In this document: one piece after another, positions 7,132-13,644 of the stretch
Position numbering within the stretch: the first letter of the stretch is position 1
Layout of the letters: each line of letters starts with the position of its first letter
Assembly (NCBI GenBank): GCA_038200435.1
Contig: JBBPXY010000049.1
Location: forward strand, 1 to 15,362
Source: JBBPXY01 sp038200435
Lineage (GTDB): Bacteria; Actinomycetota; Thermoleophilia; Solirubrobacterales; Solirubrobacteraceae
Reading direction: 5' to 3'
Length of the DNA: 15,362 nucleotides
Notes under the pieces: generated by a model
What the model was told of the DNA's origin: nothing
The model's input: only the letters and a program-made list of their open reading frames with translations
Databases searched by the model: none
Made by a program: the position numbers and the translations under genes

Positions 7132-8028
7132 CTACTTGAGCCGGAAAGCCCGGATACGCAGGTCGTACTGCTGCGCGTCACGGGCGTAGACGCCGTAGGC
7201 CAGCGCCTGGATGATCGAGAGAAGCCCGGCGTGCGAGCGCACGTAGCCGGGGCTGTTGGAGGAGTAGTAGAGCCGTATGCGTGCGAGGCGGGCGACCTCC
7301 GAGAGCGTCGCATCGGTGATCGCCAAGGTCGGTGCCTTGCGGTGGCGCGCCAGCTTCATGGTGCGAGAGATGAGTGGATGCGGACGACCCGCCGAGAGAC
7401 CGATGACCAGCGTGTTCTCATCGATGCGCGACAGGCGCCCGAGCGCCTCCTGCGACGGGCTCGCCACGATCTCGGCGCGCAGGTCGAGCAGCATCAACAG
7501 GTGCCGCAGATAGGAGGCGAAGAACGCCATCTGATCCGTGCCCGCAATGAGCACCTTCTCGGCCTGCACGATCGCGTCGATCGCTGCCTCGGCATCGACG
7601 CGCGAGAGCTTGCGCGCCGTGTCCTCGACGTTGACGTGATCCGCGGCGACGGCCGTCTCGAACTCGGACTGGCCGAGCGAGAAGAGCGGCGAGACGCTGG
7701 CGAGCGCCTCCCCCGAAGGCGGCCGGCGGCGGTACTCGTCGCGCGCAGCCTGCTGAAGCTCGGGGAACCCTTCGAAGCCAAGTGCCTGCGAGAAGCGCAC
7801 GACCGTGGAGCTCGACGTGCTGGCGCGCCGGGCGAGCTCCTCGGCGGTCTGGAAGGCGGCCTCGTCGAGATGGTCGACGATGTACTGCGCGACGTCCTTC
7901 TGGGAGCGCGAGAACTCCTCGAATCGCGCGGTGATGAACGCGGAAAGGGCTTGGTGGCCCCCGGGGAGCTGGGGAGCGGGGGCGGTGAGGGCGGCGCGCT
8001 TCATCGGCGAGCCAGGGTTTCGACGCAC
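7132..8028 (-). CDS. RpiR-family (HTH plus SIS) transcriptional regulator
   Basis: 298 aa from GTG at 8028, or 290 aa from ATG at 8004. The GTG has AAGGA about 11 nt upstream and the ATG has no better signal, so the start is open. An N-terminal HTH of the RpiR type spans about residues 28-105, with TAEELARRASTSSSTVVRFS at 61-80 as its core. A SIS domain follows at about 145-285, with VLIAGTDQMAF (159-169) and VIGLSAGRP (208-216) as the sugar-phosphate-binding segments. Such proteins repress or activate sugar genes on binding a phosphosugar. It lies 30 bp upstream of pdxS on the same strand and diverges from rmlC. PLP genes in other bacteria are usually controlled by MocR/PdxR proteins, so an RpiR neighbour is unusual. 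Its targets are not known. Confidence 0.9.
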   Translation of the reverse strand: MRRNPGSPMKRAALTAPAPQLPGGHQALSAFITARFEEFSRSQKDVAQYIVDHLDEAAFQTAEELARRASTSSSTVVRFSQALGFEGFPELQQAARDEYRRRPPSGEALASVSPLFSLGQSEFETAVAADHVNVEDTARKLSRVDAEAAIDAIVQAEKVLIAGTDQMAFFASYLRHLLMLLDLRAEIVASPSQEALGRLSRIDENTLVIGLSAGRPHPLISRTMKLARHRKAPTLAITDATLSEVARLARIRLYYSSNSPGYVRSHAGLLSIIQALAYGVYARDAQQYDLRIRAFRLK

Positions 8029-8074
8029 CGGTCGCCGGTTCCTTCCGGGCGCCTTCGGAGTCGGCGTCTCCGGC

Positions 8075-8080
8075 TAGCCT
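8075..8080 (+). promoter_or_regulatory. Candidate -10 box for rmlC
   Basis: TAGCCT ends 10 nt before the rmlC ATG in the 62-bp divergent gap (8029-8090). There is no Shine-Dalgarno sequence between it and the start codon, so the leader would be only about 3-4 nt. The box overlaps the 8-bp palindrome GGCTAGCC (8073-8080), which could also be an operator half for the divergent RpiR-type regulator. No convincing -35 box is seen. Confidence 0.35.
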
Positions 8081-8090
8081 GCCGGGCCTC

Positions 8091-8627
8091 ATGGAGCGGA
8101 TAAGCACTCGGCTGGACGGGCCTGTCGCCCTCGCCCCGAAGGTCCACGCGGACTCGCGGGGATTCTTCGTGGAGACCTTCCGCGCCGAGGAGTGGGAGCG
8201 CCATGGCGTAAGCGTCGAGTGGGTCCAGGACAACCACTCGCGCTCGCGGCGAGGGACCTTGCGAGGCATGCACTTCCAGCCCGGCCAAGCCAAGCTCGTG
8301 CGCTGCGCCCGCGGTGCCATCTTCGACGCCATAGTCGACATCCGCCCCGGATCGGACACCTTCGGGCAATGGGAGGGCTGGGTTCTAGACGACTCCGAGA
8401 TGCTGGCCCTGTACGTCCCCGACGGGTTCGCTCACGGGTTCTGCGTGCTCAGCGACGAAGCCGACGTCGTCTACAAGTGCTCGAGCTACTACGACCCGCT
8501 GACCGAAGCCGGCTTCGCCCACGACGATCCCGCGGTGGGCATCGACTGGCCGAGCGATCTCGAGCGCATCGTCTCCGAGCGCGACCAGGCCGCGCCACGG
8601 CTCGAGGCGTTAGTCGCCGCGCGCTGA
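8091..8627 (+). CDS. rmlC: dTDP-4-dehydrorhamnose 3,5-epimerase
   Basis: 178 aa, full family length. The cupin-fold enzyme epimerises C3 and C5 of dTDP-4-keto-6-deoxyglucose on the route to dTDP-L-rhamnose for cell-wall glycans. Visible motifs are DSRGFFVETF (21-30), LRGMHFQ (57-63) with the catalytic-base His61, KLVRCARGAIFDAIVDIR (69-86), YVPDGFAHGFCVLSD (108-122) and VYKCSSYYDP (127-136), which carries the conserved tyrosines. ATG at 8091 fits the family start. It is alone here: rmlA, rmlB and rmlD are not in the window. A related 3- or 5-epimerase acting on another dTDP-sugar cannot be excluded. It is expressed divergently from the RpiR-type gene. Confidence 0.93.
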   Translation: MERISTRLDGPVALAPKVHADSRGFFVETFRAEEWERHGVSVEWVQDNHSRSRRGTLRGMHFQPGQAKLVRCARGAIFDAIVDIRPGSDTFGQWEGWVLDDSEMLALYVPDGFAHGFCVLSDEADVVYKCSSYYDPLTEAGFAHDDPAVGIDWPSDLERIVSERDQAAPRLEALVAAR

Positions 8628-8781
8628 GGACGGTCTGCCTGCTGACGTACTGCGCAACGCGTGAGGGCCGGCGCGTGCCGGCCCCCTGACCCCGGATAAG
8701 TCTGGTACGGATCGCCCGAGGAGGTCAGCTCGCGAGCGGTCCGGGCCTGGCGAGGCGCTTCGGGCTCTCCTGGCGAACGAG
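8628..8781. other. Intergenic region between rmlC and the tRNA
   Basis: No gene is seen in these 154 bp. They hold the hairpin at 8664-8683, a 10-bp palindrome GCTCGCGAGC (8728-8737) and an 8-bp direct repeat CCTGGCGA (8745-8752 and 8769-8776). The transcripts of rmlC (+) and of the tRNA (-) converge here, so termination signals for both are expected. Confidence 0.5.
8664..8683 (+). terminator. Hairpin downstream of rmlC, possible terminator
   Basis: GGGCCGGC (8664-8671) and GCCGGCCC (8676-8683) pair perfectly around the 4-nt loop GCGT, 37 bp after the rmlC stop. No T-run follows on either strand. In high-GC actinobacteria such U-less hairpins often sit at 3' ends, but termination is not proven by sequence. 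Being symmetric, it could serve the opposite strand too. Confidence 0.45.
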
Positions 8782-8855
<74 letters not shown>

Positions 8856-8877
8856 GGCGCCGCGTGACGCTACCGAT

Positions 8878-10662
8878 TCATCGCCGCGGCGCCACGATGC
8901 GCGTGCTCGTCGCCGCGCGGTTGTTGCCGTGCGCCGTGTCCAGCGTGTCGCTCGCGACCACGATCCGGCTGCGGATCCGGGGGCGGTGGATGGGCCGGAC
9001 CCGCACACTCACCCGAGCCAGCTTGCCCGAACCGAGGCGGCCGAGCCTGCAGTGAAGGTTCTTCGCGCTGGTCCTGAAGCACCATCCCTGAGATGGCTTG
9101 GCGCTCAGCAGACGCGCCCGCGACGGCAGCGCCATGTTGAGGGTGGCGTTCAGCGCCGCCTCGGGCCCGCGGTTACGGGCGCCCGCCGTGTAGAGCACGG
9201 TGCGCCCGCGAGTCGCGGGGTCGGGCCGGTCGGTGAGGCCGGCCCGCAGGTCGGCCTCGTCGCCGCGGAATCTCGCCACGGCGAAGTCGTAGGCGGTACC
9301 CCCAGCCGACGTGTAGCCGTTGACCAGGATCCGCCCGTTGCTCTGCAGCCCGAGGCCGAACCCGAAGTCGGCCGAGCTTCCCGAGAAGTTGGCCGCCGCC
9401 TTGCCGTCGCCGCTGAACGTTGTGTCGAGGGAGCCGTTTGTGTTGTAACGCGCGACGGTGAAGTCGAGCCCGGTCGTGGGAAGCGTCGAGTCGCCGGCCG
9501 CGATGATCTTGCCGTCGGGCTGGATCCTCAGCTCGTTGGCCGAGTCGAATCCGGCGCCCACGAAGTTCGTGGTGACCTTGCCTGCGGTACCGAACGTCGG
9601 GTCGAGGTTGCCGTTGGCGAGATAGCGGGCGAGACCGAAGTCCCGGCCGGTGGAGCCACCCGGGGTGGCATCGCCCGACACCACCAGCTTTCCGTCTCGC
9701 TGCTCTTCTACTCCCGAGCCGTGGTCGTCGCCGGTCGAGCCGAACGAGGTCGTCTGACGCCCGTTGCCACTGAACGACGGATCGAGGGATCCGTTCGAGT
9801 CATAGCGGGCCACGGCGAAGTCGACGCCATTGGGCTGCTTTGACTCACCCGCCGCCACGTACTTGCCTCCGCGCGTGACGATGACGCTGCCGGCGCCGTC
9901 ATCCTGCGAGGTGAACGCCGTGGTCAGCCGCCCATCGCCGCTGAAGGTCGTGTCGGGTGTGCCGTCCGACTTGTACCGAGCGAGCGCGAAGTCATCGTCG
10001 CTGGCTGATGCGGACGGCCCCGCCTGGTCCGACACTCCGGCAACCAGGATCTTTCCGCCGGAGAGCAGCGCGATCCCGTTGGCCTGGTCGAAGAACGGTC
10101 CGACCGGCGTGATCGTCACGCCGTCGCCACCTCCGAAGGATGTGTCGAGGTTCCCTCGGCTCGTGTAGCGCGCCAGGACGAAGTCGTTGCGGGTCCCCGG
10201 GGCCGACGTACCGGTGGTCCTGATGCCGCCTGCGACGACGATCTTCCCGTCGGACTGGATGGCCACGGCCTTGAGGTTCGCGTAGCGGGCGCCCGGCAGC
10301 GCCGTGGCCACCTTGCCTCCCGCGCCGAACGAGGTGTCGAGGCTGCCGTCGCGGTTGTGGCGGGCAAGCGCGAACTGCGCGGTCGCCGGGCTGCTCCCCG
10401 ACGACTTGGAGCAGTCGGTCACGCCGTTCTGGGAGCACCCGACACTGACACTCTTGCCGTCACGCTGCACGGCGATCGCCTGAGCCTCGTCGCGGTCCGG
10501 CCCGAAGGAGGTGGTGGCCAGCCCGTCTCCGCTGAAGGAGGGATCGAGGGCGCCGGCCGCAGCATGAGCCGAGGCCGCCATGACCGCCACCACGAGCAGG
10601 CCGGCAAGAAGGGCGAGGGTGCCGGCACGAGCAGACTGGCGCGGCAGAGCAGGGCGATTCAT
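8878..10662 (-). CDS. Secreted delta-60 repeat protein, probable seven-bladed propeller
   Basis: 594 aa from ATG at 10662, which has GGAG 5 nt upstream; the frame is open further but runs antisense to the SDR gene. A signal peptide covers about residues 1-35 (hydrophobic 16-30, cleavage near AHA-AA). Seven repeats of about 57-68 residues follow (39-468), each with G-x-LDxxF at its head, QxDGK-IVVAG in the middle and a DFAVARY-type strand at the end; seven copies fit a beta-propeller. Residues 470-590 form a beta-rich domain resembling the DUF11/CARDB adhesin-type domains. The only cysteines are two close pairs (76/84 and 528/538), which suits disulfides in an exported protein. No cell-wall anchor is seen. 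Function unknown; a surface or secreted binding role is likely. Confidence 0.88.
   Translation of the reverse strand: MNRPALPRQSARAGTLALLAGLLVVAVMAASAHAAAGALDPSFSGDGLATTSFGPDRDEAQAIAVQRDGKSVSVGCSQNGVTDCSKSSGSSPATAQFALARHNRDGSLDTSFGAGGKVATALPGARYANLKAVAIQSDGKIVVAGGIRTTGTSAPGTRNDFVLARYTSRGNLDTSFGGGDGVTITPVGPFFDQANGIALLSGGKILVAGVSDQAGPSASASDDDFALARYKSDGTPDTTFSGDGRLTTAFTSQDDGAGSVIVTRGGKYVAAGESKQPNGVDFAVARYDSNGSLDPSFSGNGRQTTSFGSTGDDHGSGVEEQRDGKLVVSGDATPGGSTGRDFGLARYLANGNLDPTFGTAGKVTTNFVGAGFDSANELRIQPDGKIIAAGDSTLPTTGLDFTVARYNTNGSLDTTFSGDGKAAANFSGSSADFGFGLGLQSNGRILVNGYTSAGGTAYDFAVARFRGDEADLRAGLTDRPDPATRGRTVLYTAGARNRGPEAALNATLNMALPSRARLLSAKPSQGWCFRTSAKNLHCRLGRLGSGKLARVSVRVRPIHRPRIRSRIVVASDTLDTAHGNNRAATSTRIVAPRR
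9259..10548 (-). repeat. Seven tandem delta-60 protein repeats
   Basis: Repeats begin at protein residues 39, 107, 170, 234, 291, 351 and 410. Each starts with (G)-x-LDxSF-x-G-x-G and ends with F-x-(L/V)-AR-(Y/H/F). The first two are longer because of Ser/Gly/Thr-rich insertions; the first insertion contains the cysteine pair. The DNA copies have diverged, so the array is old rather than freshly expanded. Confidence 0.85.
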
Positions 10663-10773
10663 GTCATCTCCGGGGTCTTTAAAGAGGGCGTCGTGCCCAA
10701 GGGAACCGCGGCAGCGTACTACCGAGTGATTGGATATGCCACTTCGAACAAGCGACGACGGGGAGCGGATGAC
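10663..10773. promoter_or_regulatory. Divergent promoter region, delta-60 gene versus SDR gene
   Basis: The 111-bp gap is noticeably richer in A/T than its flanks. Both genes have good Shine-Dalgarno sequences (GGAG 5 nt from the delta-60 ATG; GGGGAG about 8 nt from the SDR ATG). The AT palindrome CTTTAAAG lies at 10677-10684 and TATGCC and TAGTAC-like boxes lie in the middle, but no box pair is clear enough to name a promoter. Confidence 0.4.
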
Positions 10774-11499
10774 ATGGCAGAACGCGCGGCGATAGTGACG
10801 GGCGCCTCGAGCGGCATCGGGCTGGCGATCGCCAGGATGCTGGGCACGGAGGGCTACGCGCTGACGCTCGCCGCGCGGCGGCCCGAGAAGCTGGCCGAGG
10901 CGGCAGCCGGACTCGAGAAGGACGGTTTCGACCTGCAGCACGTCGCGGCGGACATGGGCTCCGAGGACGACATCAAGAGCGTCGTCGAGGCCCACCGCGA
11001 GCGCTACGGCCGCCTCGACGTACTTGTGAACAACGCGGGCGTAGGCATCGGCGCCCCGGCCGGCGAGCAGCAGACCAAGAAGATCGACATGCAGCTTGAC
11101 GTCAACCTGCGTGCGATCGTTCTCTTCTACCGGGAGTGCGCCGAGATGCTGCGCGCGGCAGGAGCCGAGCACAAGAAGGCGGTCGTCGTCAACACCGCCT
11201 CCATCGCCGGCAAGTCGGGCCAGGGCTGGCTCTCCGTCTACTCGGCGACCAAGGCGGGTGTCATCGGCTACACGCAGGCCATGAACAAGGAGCTGGCGGG
11301 CGAGGGCATCAAGTCCTGCGCTCTGTGTCCCGGCTTCGTCGACACCCCGATGACCGATTTCGTCAAGGGCCAAGTCGCCGCCGACGAGATGATCCGCCCC
11401 GAGGACATAGCGGAGTCTGTACGGCTGCTACTGAAGGTCTCCCCCGCCTGCGTGATCCCGGAGATCGTGTTTATGCGCCCGGGCGATGACGCGCTTTGA
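10774..11499 (+). CDS. Short-chain dehydrogenase/reductase
   Basis: 241 aa, a classical SDR. The cofactor loop TGASSGIG (9-16) and NNAG (86-89) are present, as is the whole catalytic tetrad: Asn111, Ser143 (NTASIAG), Tyr156 and Lys160 (YSATK). Arg35-Arg36 after the second strand (AARRPEK) suggests NADPH preference. CPGFVDTPM (185-193) is typical of the class. ATG at 10774 has GGGGAG about 8 nt upstream. The stop overlaps the MaoC-like gene's TTG (TTGA), so the two are made together. Paired with a MaoC hydratase it could reduce a 3-ketoacyl or similar carbonyl substrate, like a FabG-type enzyme, but the substrate is not shown by the sequence. Confidence 0.9.
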   Translation: MAERAAIVTGASSGIGLAIARMLGTEGYALTLAARRPEKLAEAAAGLEKDGFDLQHVAADMGSEDDIKSVVEAHRERYGRLDVLVNNAGVGIGAPAGEQQTKKIDMQLDVNLRAIVLFYRECAEMLRAAGAEHKKAVVVNTASIAGKSGQGWLSVYSATKAGVIGYTQAMNKELAGEGIKSCALCPGFVDTPMTDFVKGQVAADEMIRPEDIAESVRLLLKVSPACVIPEIVFMRPGDDAL

Positions 11500-11951
11500 G
11501 CGAGGGTGCTCTCGAGGCGCTCGCGGGTCAGACGTTCGGCCCGAGCGCCTGGCGCGAGGTCGGACAGGACGAGATCGACGCTTTCGCCCGGCTGAGCGGC
11601 GATCATCAGTGGATCCACGTCGACACCGAGCGCGCGCGTCGCGAGACGCCGTGGGGCGGCACCATCGCCCACGGCAACCTCACGTTGGCGCTCATCGACG
11701 GGTTCCGCGACGAGCTGCTGCCGCCGCTGCCGGGCGCGGCGATGGGAGTCAACTACGGGTATGACCGGGTGCGGTTCCCCTCCCCCGTTCCGGCGGGCTC
11801 GCGCGTGTGTGGATGGGTGGAGATCGTCTCGGCCGAAGCGCCGCGTGATGGCGGTTGGGGTCGCCTCGTGCAACGCTTCACGGTGGAGCGGGAGGGATCG
11901 GAGAAGCCCGTGTGCGTCGCCGACAGCGTCGTGCTGATCAGCTTCAACTAG
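11496..11951 (+). CDS. MaoC-like (R)-hydratase, TTG start
   Basis: 151 aa, a single hot-dog fold. The hydratase-2 signature is clear: FARLSGDHQWIHVD (30-43), with Asp36 and His41 as the catalytic pair, and GGTIAHGNLTLALI (54-67). This is the NodN/Rv0130-like type, which hydrates trans-2-enoyl-CoA to (R)-3-hydroxyacyl-CoA or runs the reverse. The start is TTG at 11496 inside the SDR stop; no ATG or GTG is in frame nearby, and the family N-terminus fits. Translational coupling to the SDR suggests consecutive steps on one acyl substrate (hydration/dehydration and ketone reduction). Cytoplasmic. It converges on the hypothetical gene, leaving a 23-bp gap without a visible terminator. Confidence 0.88.
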   Translation: MSEGALEALAGQTFGPSAWREVGQDEIDAFARLSGDHQWIHVDTERARRETPWGGTIAHGNLTLALIDGFRDELLPPLPGAAMGVNYGYDRVRFPSPVPAGSRVCGWVEIVSAEAPRDGGWGRLVQRFTVEREGSEKPVCVADSVVLISFN

Positions 11952-11974
11952 AAGACGATGGGCGCCGCTCGACT

Positions 11975-12517
11975 CTATACGCGTTCGGCTTCGCGGCCGG
12001 TCTCGGCCGCGTCTTGGCGTCCGGCGGCCTCGACCATCTCGAGCGCGCGCTGGTACTCGTCGTAACGCCGGAACGGGCGCAGCCAAGACCAGCCCTCGCG
12101 GCCGCCGAGCTCGGCGGAGCGATCGGGATCACCGGGGCGGACACGCTCGGCTTCGCGGCGGCCGACGAGATCGCGGTGCTCGGCGACGGCCCGCTCGAGA
12201 TCGCCGGCGCTCTCCTCGGCGAGAATGCTCGCTTCGAGGTGGGCGGTCAGCACGAGGAGCTCACGCCGGGTGGCGCGCCGCGCGCGCTTCGTGCTGGCAA
12301 ATCGATCCCACGAACGGGCGAAGGTGAGGAAGTCCGTGCGGCCACCACAGCGGTGGGCGGCCAGCATCGGGCAGACGCCTCCGCGCCGGTCGACGTAGGC
12401 GCCGACGATGATGTCGTTGCTGCGCACGCCTTCGAGCATGGCCACGCGCGTGTAGAGCGGCAGGCAGTCAATGGCCTGGCGCAAGGACTGGATCGGCGGT
12501 CGTTGTTGACGTCGCAT
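11975..12517 (-). CDS. Conserved-looking hypothetical protein
   Basis: 180 aa from ATG at 12517 (a GGGAGG lies 12 nt upstream; the open frame runs a further 23 codons). The first half looks conserved and ordered: residues 9-75 contain SLRQAIDCLPLYTRVAMLEG, IIVGAYVDRRGGVCPMLAAH and GGRTDFLTFARSWDRFA. The second half is helical, rich in Arg, Glu and Ala, and partly of low complexity, with a conserved-looking LLVLTAHLEAS segment at about 89-99. No membrane segment, signal peptide or known catalytic motif is seen; three cysteines lie in the N-terminal part. I recall similar proteins of unknown function in actinobacteria, and assign no role. The coding frame is supported by that resemblance and by tight, non-overlapping neighbours. 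Confidence 0.72.
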   Translation of the reverse strand: MRRQQRPPIQSLRQAIDCLPLYTRVAMLEGVRSNDIIVGAYVDRRGGVCPMLAAHRCGGRTDFLTFARSWDRFASTKRARRATRRELLVLTAHLEASILAEESAGDLERAVAEHRDLVGRREAERVRPGDPDRSAELGGREGWSWLRPFRRYDEYQRALEMVEAAGRQDAAETGREAERV

Positions 12518-12612
12518 AGGCTCTGCGACCCTCCCATGGGACGCTGAAGGAACAGGGTAGTACGCAGCGCCCGGGAGAACAACCATCGACCCGTCTTGAG
12601 AGGACTCTTGCC
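12518..12612. promoter_or_regulatory. Divergent gap, hypothetical gene versus F420-type oxidoreductase
   Basis: 95 bp between two divergent starts. The oxidoreductase has a good Shine-Dalgarno sequence (GAGAGGA about 8 nt upstream of ATG). The near-symmetrical GTAGTAC (about 12557-12563) could supply a weak -10 box to either strand, about 50 bp from the oxidoreductase start. No convincing -35 box or operator is seen. Confidence 0.35.
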
Positions 12613-13644
12613 ATGAAGCTCGGCGTTCACATCGGTTACTGGGGCCTGGGGCTCACGGCGGAGGAGCAGCTCGGCATCGTGCAGGAGGCCGAGCGCCTCG
12701 GGTACGACTCGGTCTGGTCGGCGGAGGCCTACGGCTCCGACGCGGCGACCGTGTTGGCCTGGCTCGCCGGCCAGACCTCGAAGATCCGCCTGGGCTCGGC
12801 GATCTTCCAGATGCCGGCCCGCAGCGCCGCCATGACGGCGATGACCGCCGCGACGCTCGATCAGATCTCGAACGGGCGGATGCTTCTGGGGATCGGGTCC
12901 TCCGGGCCGCAGGTCGCCGAGGGCTGGCACGGGCAACGCTTTGCCAAGCAGCTTCAGCGCACCCGCGAGTACGTCGCCGTGGTACGCAAGGCGCTCGCTC
13001 GCGAGAAGCTCGAGTTCCACGGAGAGACGCTCGAGCTACCGCTGCCCGACGGTCCGGGCAAGGCGCTCAAGCTCACCATCTCCCCCGTCCAGGACCAGAT
13101 CCCGGTCTACCTGGCGGCGATCGGGCCGAAGAACACGACGCTCGCCGGCGAGATCGCCGACGGTTGGATCCCGACGCTGTTCTCGCCCGAGCATGTCTCG
13201 GAGTTCCGGCCGCTGCTCGAGGAGGGCGCCCAGAAGGCGGGCAGGTCACTCGAGAACTTCGACATCGCCCCCACCGTCAACGCCTTCGTCACCGACGACC
13301 TGACCGCGGCGCGGGATGCGATGCGCCCCTACCTCGCGCTCTACGTGGGCGGGATGGGCTCGCGGGACAAGAACTTCTACAACAACCTCGTGCAGCGCTA
13401 CGGATACGAGGAGGCCGCGGGCAAGGTGCAGGACCTATACCTCGAGGGAAAGCGCGACGAGGCGGGCGCCGCCCTGCCGGACGACCTGATCGACCAGGTC
13501 TCGCTATGCGGCCCGGCGGACGTCGTGCGCGAGCGGATCGGAGTGTTCCGCGACGCTGGTGTCGGGACCCTGATGATCACGCCGATGGCGTGGACCTACG
13601 ACGAGCGGATCGAGCAGCTCCGGCTCATCTCTGAGCTGGCCTGA
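12613..13644 (+). CDS. LLM-class F420-dependent oxidoreductase, Rv3520c-like
   Basis: 343 aa, full length. It is a luciferase-like TIM-barrel flavin/F420 enzyme. The N-terminus (MKLGVHIGYWG), SVWSAEAYGSDA (35-46), the conserved TLDQISNGRMLLGIGSSGPQV run and EGWHGQRFAK (113-122), and IGPKNTTLAGEIADGW (170-185) agree closely with the Rv3520c-type actinobacterial branch. Such enzymes use reduced coenzyme F420 for hydride transfer to unknown, often lipid or sterol-like, substrates. F420 dependence is known from the family and is not shown here. ATG at 12613 has GAGAGGA upstream. The last 20 bp overlap the convergent GGDEF/HD-GYP gene, so the 3' ends share sequence. Confidence 0.9.
   Translation: MKLGVHIGYWGLGLTAEEQLGIVQEAERLGYDSVWSAEAYGSDAATVLAWLAGQTSKIRLGSAIFQMPARSAAMTAMTAATLDQISNGRMLLGIGSSGPQVAEGWHGQRFAKQLQRTREYVAVVRKALAREKLEFHGETLELPLPDGPGKALKLTISPVQDQIPVYLAAIGPKNTTLAGEIADGWIPTLFSPEHVSEFRPLLEEGAQKAGRSLENFDIAPTVNAFVTDDLTAARDAMRPYLALYVGGMGSRDKNFYNNLVQRYGYEEAAGKVQDLYLEGKRDEAGAALPDDLIDQVSLCGPADVVRERIGVFRDAGVGTLMITPMAWTYDERIEQLRLISELA

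Noticed and set aside
8728..8776. Palindrome GCTCGCGAGC and direct repeat CCTGGCGA near the tRNA as a possible integration scar
   Set aside because: There is no integrase, no duplicated tRNA 3' end and no foreign gene nearby; both motifs are short.
10741..10760. TTCGAAC near the SDR gene as a LexA (SOS) box
   Set aside because: Only one half-site matches; the second half (GTTCGA after 4 nt) is absent.
10663..11373. N-terminal extension of the delta-60 frame
   Set aside because: It is antisense to the SDR gene, while ATG 10662 has a Shine-Dalgarno sequence and is followed directly by a signal peptide.
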